A stretch of 56,672 nt of DNA from Deltaproteobacteria bacterium. Its GTDB lineage: Bacteria; Myxococcota_A; Polyangia; Polyangiales; Ga0077539. Made by a program: the position numbers and the translations under genes. This document shows, piece by piece, positions 51,301-56,672 of this stretch; positions within the stretch are counted from its first letter, which is position 1, and every line of letters starts with the position of its first letter. The stretch lies in contig CANJUR010000025.1 of NCBI GenBank assembly GCA_947477565.1, forward strand, positions 1-56,672, in the 5' to 3' direction. The notes under the pieces were generated by a model. The model worked only from the letters and a program-made list of their open reading frames with translations. It made no database searches and was not told the origin of the DNA.

Positions 51301-52008
51301 GAAGGCGAGATGAAGCGCCTCGCCAGCGTGGTGCACCCCAACATCGTCGGCATCGTGGACGCGGGCTTCGTCGATGAGGGGGCGTATCTGGCGCTGGAGT
51401 ACATCCCCGGGGCGTCGCTGGAGACGCTGCTCACGGGCCTCGGGCGCATGGGCCCGGCGGCGCTCGCGCCGATCATCACCGACGTGGCCCGCGCGCTCGC
51501 GCACCTGCACCGGCGCGGCGTGCTGCACCGGGACGTGAAGCCGGGCAACCTGCTCGCGCAGTTCGAGTTGGCCGACGGAGAGGCGCTCACCGCGGAGACG
51601 TTCGCACGCGCGGAGCTTGTTCGTGCGGTGCTCATCGACTTCGGTATCGCGACGGAGACCTCCCTCGCGAGCGCCCTCGAGGGCATCACCGGGACGCCCG
51701 GGTACATCGCCCCGGAGGTTGTGCGGGGCATCGAGCCGTTTGGCCCGGCGGTGGACGTGTACGCACTCGCAGTGGTGGTCTTCGAGATGCTCGTCGGCGC
51801 CAACCCCTTCCTCGCGGGCGAGCCCGACCTCGCGACGGTGCTCGTCCGCCACGGCTCCGTCGCCTTGCCCTGGACCGATCTCCCGCAAATGAACGGCCGC
51901 TCGGCCCTGATGCGATTGCTCTACGACGCGACGCGCATGGACCCGCGGCAGCGGCCCTCGATGCGAGACTTCCTGCAACGGTGGACAGCTCTGTCGGCAG
52001 GGTTCTGA
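48376..52008 (+). CDS. Large protein with C-terminal Ser/Thr kinase domain
   Basis: The 1210-residue product has about 915 residues of Ala/Leu/Arg-rich helical repeats, partly HEAT-like (RFRVWSLAARAMGRLAGAL, LLRRRAFAALGNVG), and then a Hanks-type kinase domain at the very C-terminus. Kinase landmarks are VVVKLL with Lys956, the catalytic loop HRDVKPGN (1051-1058), DFGIA (Asp1088), GTPGYIAPE, and the regulatory DVYALAVVVFEML. The ATP loop is altered: VLSSAHEGGMASTFLAEG keeps GGM but has lost the first glycines. No membrane segment or signal peptide is present, so it is cytosolic. The usual myxobacterial order is kinase first, then sensor; here it is reversed. The start is GTG with GAGGG upstream. 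Confidence 0.88.
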   Translation: MTERSREDQERTEAAVTERPSTMSPIAQRAGIFRWASRPPPEEIASGSAPQRQRAPEPMSVLLRWTEDLDDERAVTLWSGLSAVEDPLAHEAALLRWIDWAGVAIPLGVKLRDLVQAVGRLMGDLSMLVGDADRVLELDPLDLAPVTRALLGWMLARETQPGVVLGAALSIVQASETLRARDPAGATAANQVSIPMLLAALRRRIERAPTEECAELLAVYLRADSPASMAPWASLHLEFALLAGDLRGHYVPALARLPFVAPAVWRELLGRRDAPRDTLRAMRLLAALAQHDQLARALPAESEALVAEALVAGLEHPRFRVWSLAARAMGRLAGALPAVNRALGSLLSQEGATLLRRRAFAALGNVGPSSDPALRTHRDAVITAVEQPVVPGDASTSVHTVETGAWSLSLAAQVAAFAVSLPDYAAQGDPRWSALATAFAERGGPDAWLAVARAMQEIVVRQPQALEAARAVAAGVHARAIGVRASSADNERAERAEAITVRLVLTDGPRPPLALLAELAHAVGQSPAATDVRSLLDQCGADLEAIISRAVRSLAREDSRDAAQGSLALEEVVDLVVDGDLEVLAHHLGEVSARTAGLALVDALRDRLLKMVWSGLRRSTPAAAAWRRWLLRSAAVLPRVPPTNRHLGAETVREQVLETLERIAEDPLVGQRALERHVAASLVELAAALAPSLGRGAIGAVLTWMALRGVLGQTQVRLRRWIVDDEAGARVQGWFRLVDLMARSGRDATADTASLQSMVGDRCRLGVTLGELSTCCASLHSRRPEDHWSGLPRFDLTDLARVADTFGRLTLDARYALTLDRERQAAAARPARAPTASLSERAAALDRLLTSTSLKFVDAARRAEVVEHYIGELGALCEAIATGCGPLLSSLVRSALARAMVAVRTMAAAAVRSETTGARHIGRLRVLGVLSSAHEGGMASTFLAEGPAPGKRVVVKLLPWAGMRGTSAETSRALFEGEMKRLASVVHPNIVGIVDAGFVDEGAYLALEYIPGASLETLLTGLGRMGPAALAPIITDVARALAHLHRRGVLHRDVKPGNLLAQFELADGEALTAETFARAELVRAVLIDFGIATETSLASALEGITGTPGYIAPEVVRGIEPFGPAVDVYALAVVVFEMLVGANPFLAGEPDLATVLVRHGSVALPWTDLPQMNGRSALMRLLYDATRMDPRQRPSMRDFLQRWTALSAGF

Positions 52009-52015
52009 TCAGGTC

Positions 52016-52054
52016 GGGGCGAGCGGCGGAGCGTGGCTGATGCGATCTCGCCCC
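52016..52054. terminator. Possible hairpin between convergent genes
   Basis: GGGGCGAG and CTCGCCCC can pair across a 23-base loop in the 64-base gap between the kinase gene and the convergent coiled-coil gene. The loop is long and there is no U-tract, so support is weak. Confidence 0.35.
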
Positions 52055-52072
52055 CACCCCGTTGTCCCGCCC

Positions 52073-52822
52073 TCACTCCCCGCCCGGCAGCTCATCCCCG
52101 ATCGCCCCGATAATCTCTTCATCCCTGCCGGTCGCGGTTCGGGTCGTCGCGTGGTGGGTGCGCACCCGCGACGCGCCGACCACCGTCCGCAGCCCGTTCG
52201 CCAGCGCCGACACCCGCGCGGCCTCCTGCGTCGTCTGCAGGCTCGCCGCCGCCGCGCGCTGCCGCTCGGCGTCCGCCTCCGCCGCGTGCCGTCGCGCATC
52301 ATCCGCCGCACGCTCAGCCACCACCCGGCGCTCATCGGAGTCCCGGCGCGCCCCCTCCGCCCGGCGCGTCTCCGCCCGAATCGCCTCCTGCTGCGGCTGC
52401 ACCATCCCAAAGAAGCCCGCCGTCACCAGCACAGCCAGCATCGCAAACACCCCCGCCCCAACCGCCCCGGGGTGCATCCCCGCTCGGTGCTGCGCCGCGA
52501 TCAACGCCAGCTTCTGCTCATGCTCCATCTGCAGCGCCATCTCGCGTTCGTGCTGCCGCGACTCCGCCTCCAGCCGGATGCGCAGCGCCGCCTCGTCCCG
52601 CTCGCGGCTCGCCTGCGCCTCGCCCTCGCGCAGCGCCCGCTCGACCGCCGCCGCCTGCTCACGCGCGGTCACCTCCGCCCGACGCGCGTCCTCGACCTGC
52701 TGCAGGGCCGCCGCCGCGACGCCATGCCGCACTTCGTCCTCCTGCCGCACGCGATCGTCTTCGATCGTCATCAGGCTCCGAAGCGAGAACAAAACCGAGT
52801 CTTCCTTCTGCTGCTGGTTCAT
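52073..52822 (-). CDS. Coiled-coil protein with central membrane segment
   Basis: The 249-residue product has two long charged coiled-coil arms rich in Ala, Arg, Glu and Gln (RREQAAAVERALREGEAQ-like heptads before, RAADDARRHAAEADAERQRA after) joined by one hydrophobic segment (AVGAGVFAMLAVLVTAGFFG, about residues 117-136). There is no signal peptide; the anchor is internal. Such proteins are common as scaffolds but I assign no function. It is convergent with the kinase gene and has a 153-base gap upstream; no operon partner is evident. Confidence 0.72.
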   Translation of the reverse strand: MNQQQKEDSVLFSLRSLMTIEDDRVRQEDEVRHGVAAAALQQVEDARRAEVTAREQAAAVERALREGEAQASRERDEAALRIRLEAESRQHEREMALQMEHEQKLALIAAQHRAGMHPGAVGAGVFAMLAVLVTAGFFGMVQPQQEAIRAETRRAEGARRDSDERRVVAERAADDARRHAAEADAERQRAAAASLQTTQEAARVSALANGLRTVVGASRVRTHHATTRTATGRDEEIIGAIGDELPGGE

Positions 52823-52975
52823 CGATCAACCTCCTCGGACCCGCACAACCACTCCCCAGGTCTGACGCCGCTGCCCCGAGAAAGTTTTGCCCGCACCGGA
52901 AGATTCCTGCGATTAAGGAATCACAGAACCCAGCACCCCCCTCGCCACGGACCTTCCGACGAGCCCGCTCGCGGG

Positions 52976-54235
52976 TCAGAAGGCGTTGAGTGCGCCCAGA
53001 AACAAGGGATCGCCCGCGCACGCCCGCTCCAGCCATGCCGCCGCCTGCGGTGATCCCTGGAGCCGACCGCTCGCCCGCAGTGCCGCGGTGCTCGTCGCCG
53101 CGAGAAACACCTGCGAGAGCCCATCGACACCCATCGCGAGGCGCTCCGTTGCACGACTACCGGGGCTCACCTCCACCGCATCCGGGGTGAGGTTTACGTC
53201 GAAGTGTAAAATATCCTCGAGCGTGGGGTCGCGCACGTCGAGCCCGAAGGTCGCTCGCAGCCCCGTGCGCGCGGCCGACGGGTGCAGCCGCAGCGCCGCG
53301 GCCACGTCCACGAGGCGCGCCATCGCCCCGGCGCAGACCAACGCCATCGGGTCGTAGCGCCGCCACGGCGTCGGACCGTCCGCAACGCCGTGCTCGACCA
53401 GCCACGGAACGGAGGCTCCCGGCGCGGTCCACAACGTCACCATCGTGTACTGCTCCCCTTGCGCCGCGAGGAAGCCCAGCAGCCCTTCGTGGGCCTCCGG
53501 CGAGACAGCCACAAGCTCGCGAACGTGCATCTCCTGCAGCGGAAACTCAGGCTGCGCAGGAACCTTCCACAGCGCGTAGCCCTGCGCCTCGCCGCGCACC
53601 GGATCGCGGTACACAACCCCCTCCGGCGCGCCCCCGAGCGCCCGCGCATCCCACCAGTAGTCGTCCCGGGCGAGCGGCCCCGTGGTGCCCGCGCGCGACC
53701 TCGCGTAGAGCGCCCGCAGCGTGTCCATGTCCTTCCCCGGAACCATCGCCGTGACGTTCGTGCGCAGGCTCGATCTCGGGAGTTGCGAGGGTCGCACGCG
53801 CAGTTGCTCGACGCGCTCGCAGAGCCCGTACCCGAAGCGCCGATAGTACCCGAGCTGAAAGGCATAGAGCAGCGTGACGGCCTCACCGCGCGAGCGCATC
53901 CACGCCAGCAGTTCGCGCATCATCGCGTCGGCGACACCGCGCTGCCGATACTCCGGCGCGACGCTCACCGCCGCCACGCCCCACATCGGGATGTCCTTCC
54001 CCGCGAGCGCCATCGTGAGCCCGAGCGCCGTCGCGTTGCCCGCGCGCCGACCGCCTACTTCGGCGACGACGGTGTCGCCGCGCTGCACGCCCGTGTGCTC
54101 GCGAAACCAACTCTCCCAGCCCGCCTCGGTGCTCGCGTGAAATGCACGATGCGCCGTGTGCGCCAGGTACGCCGACTCCCCGTGCTCGGCGCGGCGCAGC
54201 GTGACGATGGTCCCTGTTTCAGCGCGGCGGCTCAT
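52976..54235 (-). CDS. Eis-like GNAT N-acetyltransferase
   Basis: The 419-residue protein has the three-part build of Eis-type acetyltransferases: an N-terminal GNAT domain with the acetyl-CoA loop SVAPEYRQRGVADAMMRELL (about 90-110) and the family-specific TLLYAFQLGYYRRFGYGLCE, a second degenerate GNAT lobe, and a C-terminal SCP2-like beta domain ending GDPLFLGALNAF. Eis enzymes acetylate amines such as aminoglycosides or protein lysines; the substrate here is unknown. Length is normal for the family (about 400). It lies 10 bases downstream of a broken hemerythrin gene on the same strand, so the two were probably co-transcribed. Confidence 0.88.
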   Translation of the reverse strand: MSRRAETGTIVTLRRAEHGESAYLAHTAHRAFHASTEAGWESWFREHTGVQRGDTVVAEVGGRRAGNATALGLTMALAGKDIPMWGVAAVSVAPEYRQRGVADAMMRELLAWMRSRGEAVTLLYAFQLGYYRRFGYGLCERVEQLRVRPSQLPRSSLRTNVTAMVPGKDMDTLRALYARSRAGTTGPLARDDYWWDARALGGAPEGVVYRDPVRGEAQGYALWKVPAQPEFPLQEMHVRELVAVSPEAHEGLLGFLAAQGEQYTMVTLWTAPGASVPWLVEHGVADGPTPWRRYDPMALVCAGAMARLVDVAAALRLHPSAARTGLRATFGLDVRDPTLEDILHFDVNLTPDAVEVSPGSRATERLAMGVDGLSQVFLAATSTAALRASGRLQGSPQAAAWLERACAGDPLFLGALNAF

Positions 54236-54245
54236 GCCCGCGAAG

Positions 54246-54640
54246 CTACTTCACGCCCTTGCCGTTCAAGAACGTCGTGTACGCCTTGTCGGTGCCCGTG
54301 ATGTGCTTCACGAGGCAGCTCTGGAGGAAGTTCATCATCTCCACGCTGAACGCCCCGCTCGCCCCACCCCGGTACTTCGCCTGCACGTCGAGAACCTGCC
54401 TGACGAGCGCGTCGTGCTCAGTCTTGTGCGACTCGTAATTCACTTAATTTTGCGGCGAAATGAGGTGCTCTTCGTTCGCGAAGTGCGCCTTCGCATCGCT
54501 GATCAGGCCATGGAGAATCGGACCGGGCAGATCCTTCCCGCGGCCCGCCTGCACGCCCACGAAGAGGTCACTCACCATCCCGAGAAGAACCCTGTGCTCG
54601 TTGTCCAACGGCGTGACCCCCGACGCTCAACGTTTCCCTC
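54246..54640 (-). pseudogene. Bacteriohemerythrin pseudogene (frameshift and in-frame stop)
   Basis: On the minus strand the segments TLSVG, then TPLDNEHRVLLGMVSDLF, HFANEEHLISPQN and NYESHKTEHDALVRQVLDVQ followed by FLQSCLVKHITGTDKAY reconstitute a bacteriohemerythrin: the di-iron ligands (H of DNEH, H and E of HFANEEH, the two His of HKTEH, H and D of KHITGTD) are all in place. A run of five G (54617-54621) where four would keep frame breaks the N-terminus, and a TAA at 54444-54446 interrupts the chain between EEHLISPQN and NYESHK. The 65-residue C-terminal piece could only be translated from the following GTG and lacks half the ligands. The gene is therefore inactive as read. Confidence 0.82.
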
Positions 54641-54730
54641 GCGCGTTTCTCTCCGAGCCTGCAATCCCCAGAGGGAGGGGGCCCGGCTTGACACGTGCGG
54701 TGCTCACCAACGACAGATTCTTCCCCACCG

Positions 54731-56560
54731 ATGCGCCCGATTCGCTTTGCCCTCGTAGCCTTCGCCGCACCCGCGCTCTCGGTCGCGCAGACCCAGGCAA
54801 TCGAGCGCACGCGGCCCTCCCCCGCCCCCGCGCACGTGGCCCATGGGGAGGTCGTCGCGTTCGCCCGTGACCTCGCCGCCGCCCGCGAAGGGGATCGAGT
54901 GCTCGTCGCGTGGATCGACCACACCATCAACGGCAACAGCCAGCTTCGCACCACGCTGCTTCGACGGGAGGGCGTCGATGCCCTTGTGCGCGCGCGCCCC
55001 GACGTCCCCGTGATCGACGCCATCCGCACGCCCGCCCTCGCCTGGAACGGCCACCATGGAGTCCTCGCCTGGGTCGTCCCGCCGCAACGTCCGCCGCCGC
55101 GCGCCGTGCCGGGAGGTCCGGCGGTCGTGCGCCGACCCGTCGTCGAGCCGCCGCCAGACGAGACGCTCGGCGCCCGCGCTCGCTCAGGCGGAGACATCGT
55201 CGTGCAACGCCTCGACGCCGAAGGACGCCCAGAAGGCCCCGCGCGAGTAGTGTTTCATGAGAACAGCCGCCTCACCCGCGTCGCACTCGCACTCGACGAC
55301 GGCGCAGTCGTTCTCGCCTGGACCGGCGCAGAGGTCACCGACGACGAGGTGCGCGACACCATCCGCGTTTTGCGCCTCGACGCCGCGCTCGTTCGCACCA
55401 CACCGATGGCCGTCAATGCGGGGTTCAACGGCGAGTCAGGCCGCGTGCTCACCCTCACCACCGGGCCCAACCACGAAGCCACCCTGCGCGCGAGCGGCAC
55501 GCCGTGTCTGTCGCTCCACGCAGAGCCTCCGCCAGCCCTGATCACCGCCGACGCCTCGGTTCGCGTCGAAGCCCCCAACCGCACCCTCATGCCGCAGCAA
55601 CCCCTGCACGAAATCGCAGGCCCGCCCATCGTCTGCGATCGCCCCGGCCTCTACGAGACCACCTTCGCGCCGGGAGCCCCGATGCCCCCGCTGCGCTTCA
55701 TCGCCCCGCTCGCGAGCGACCTCGCCGCCGACACCGTGCTCTCCCTCCAGACCGCCACCGGGCCCGCCCTCGTCCGCATCGACCACGAGGCCTTTCACGC
55801 CATCAACAACGGCGTAGCCCTCCGGCCGACCGCGCCGCCGCCGCGCCGCGCTCCCGACCTCACCCCGCGGGTGAATCCGCCGCCGGGCACAAACGTGCCC
55901 ATCGTCGAACGACCCGTCCCCCCGCCCGATTTCGACACCGACGACCCCTTCGCAGCGCCCCGCGCGCTCGACGCGGACGCCACCCACGTCGCCGTCATCG
56001 ACCGCACCTCACGCATCCTCGCGGTGCGCTCCGGGGGACAGTCCACCGTGCTCGCCACGAGCGCGATCGGCTTCACCTCGATCACACTCCTCCCCGGCAC
56101 ACCCGCGATCGCGCTCTCCCGGGAGGGCATCTGGAACGGTCCCATCCGCGCCTGGATACTCGACCGCCCAGAGATCACCGCCCTCTCGCTGCCCTTCGCC
56201 ACGGCGGTTCCTGTGCGCGCGCCCCGCACGCCGGTGACGCACCCGTACGTCTACGACGAAGCCTTCGCGCGGTTGTGGGTTCGGGCGCGCACGGCCCGCG
56301 CGATATTCATGCGCCTCGAGAACACCGCCGGCGCACTCGCGGCCCGCCCCGAGGCGCCCACAGACCCGCGAATGCCCGCGTTGCTCAGCCAGCGCCTCCG
56401 CCTCCGCCTCCGCTGGGAGTCCGCCTGCGGTGGGCTCATGACCCGCGCGTCCCAACTCTCCCGTCAGGGCGCAGAATCAGGTGTCTTCCGCGGCACACAG
56501 TCCCTCTGCGTGATGCACCCCGACCTCGTGCTCGGGGCGCCGATCAACCCCGCGTTGTGA
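54731..56560 (+). CDS. Large secreted protein of unknown function
   Basis: The 609-residue product starts MRPIRFALVAFAAPALSVAQ, a Sec signal without a lipobox. The mature part is beta-rich with repeats such as VLVAWIDHTINGNSQLRTTL, VVLAWTGAEVTDDEVRDTIR and HGVLAWVVPP, which look like propeller-type blades, separated by Pro/Arg-rich spacers (PPPRAVPGGPAVVRRPVVEP). Near the end are IFMRLENTAGALAAR and CGGLMTRASQLSRQG. I do not recognise a family. The start was chosen for the signal peptide; the frame is open 36 bases further upstream. Confidence 0.72.
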   Translation: MRPIRFALVAFAAPALSVAQTQAIERTRPSPAPAHVAHGEVVAFARDLAAAREGDRVLVAWIDHTINGNSQLRTTLLRREGVDALVRARPDVPVIDAIRTPALAWNGHHGVLAWVVPPQRPPPRAVPGGPAVVRRPVVEPPPDETLGARARSGGDIVVQRLDAEGRPEGPARVVFHENSRLTRVALALDDGAVVLAWTGAEVTDDEVRDTIRVLRLDAALVRTTPMAVNAGFNGESGRVLTLTTGPNHEATLRASGTPCLSLHAEPPPALITADASVRVEAPNRTLMPQQPLHEIAGPPIVCDRPGLYETTFAPGAPMPPLRFIAPLASDLAADTVLSLQTATGPALVRIDHEAFHAINNGVALRPTAPPPRRAPDLTPRVNPPPGTNVPIVERPVPPPDFDTDDPFAAPRALDADATHVAVIDRTSRILAVRSGGQSTVLATSAIGFTSITLLPGTPAIALSREGIWNGPIRAWILDRPEITALSLPFATAVPVRAPRTPVTHPYVYDEAFARLWVRARTARAIFMRLENTAGALAARPEAPTDPRMPALLSQRLRLRLRWESACGGLMTRASQLSRQGAESGVFRGTQSLCVMHPDLVLGAPINPAL

Positions 56561-56597
56561 TGTGTACGCGCCCCGGAAGGGCGCTATACGCAGGGCC

Positions 56598-56672
56598 ATG
56601 AAAGACCGCCGCGACGCGACCACCGCCCATCGTCCGCTGATGCGCCGCCCGTACGCCAAACGCGCCCTGGTC
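56598..56672 (+). CDS. Start of a gene cut by the window edge
   Basis: An ATG 37 bases after the preceding stop opens a frame (MKDRRDATTAHRPLMRRPYA) that runs to the right edge without a stop. Only 25 residues are visible; they are basic and give no family. A GGG lies shortly before the start (CAGGGCC). It is probably co-transcribed with the secreted protein upstream. Confidence 0.45.
   Translation, partial: MKDRRDATTAHRPLMRRPYAKRALV

Overview
The window is a high-GC chromosomal segment whose gene content points to a member of the Myxococcota (order Polyangiales or a relative). The clues are several very large cysteine-repeat lipoproteins of the MXAN_6577 type, a MopE-like CNGxDDNCNG motif, OmpA proteins with thrombospondin type 3 calcium repeats, an orphan type VI secretion (T6SS) VgrG island, a eukaryote-like Ser/Thr kinase, Rsm22 and an adenosylcobalamin-dependent ribonucleotide reductase. 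This placement is inferred from families and composition, not from a search.

Layout. 1-2.7 kb: a TPR/HEAT-like repeat protein flanked by a ~33-bp inverted repeat. 2.7-6.5 kb: a translationally coupled T6SS cassette: a VgrG with a C-terminal HEAGH metallopeptidase-like domain, a small candidate immunity protein, and a PAAR-like (DUF4280) tip protein. 6.5-8.8 kb: decayed material around an ABC1/UbiB kinase (an SRPBCC stub and an IS4/Tn5-type transposase remnant broken by an 11-bp duplication). 9-21 kb: an acyl-CoA dehydrogenase, the first giant Cys-rich lipoprotein, an SF1 helicase, a second surface lipoprotein, the GTPase TypA/BipA and glutaryl-CoA dehydrogenase. 21-24.5 kb: tRNA-Ala(CGC) with a visible promoter, a Fic-fold protein with a degenerate active site, a cytochrome c biogenesis cluster (ccmC, ccmD-like, a 43-residue membrane peptide) and Rsm22. 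24.5-29 kb: a DUF2135-like lipoprotein, a CysQ-like phosphatase, two small unknowns, and an exopolysaccharide pair (CpsD-like ATPase and sugar-phosphate transferase). 29-33 kb: a same-strand housekeeping run rplM-rpsI-argC-NUDIX-nadK, whose last gene runs antisense through the 3' end of an OmpA-family gene. 34-38.4 kb: the second giant Cys-rich lipoprotein. 38.5-43.4 kb: a SEC-C protein, an unknown, and the class II ribonucleotide reductase nrdJ. 43.8-48.3 kb: a lipoprotein / ABC-2 permease / membrane protein operon followed by a glycine-rich lipoprotein. 48.4-56.7 kb: a 1210-residue protein with a C-terminal kinase domain, a coiled-coil membrane protein, an Eis-like acetyltransferase, a broken bacteriohemerythrin, a large secreted unknown, and the start of one more gene.

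The two most system-like elements are the VgrG-metallopeptidase / candidate immunity / PAAR cassette and the set of six or more lipoproteins or secreted proteins built from Cys-rich or beta-helix repeats. The rest is mostly core metabolism and translation. Three pseudogenes (SRPBCC, IS4 transposase, hemerythrin) were reconstructed by reading across frames. No CRISPR array, rRNA, prophage or intact insertion sequence was seen.
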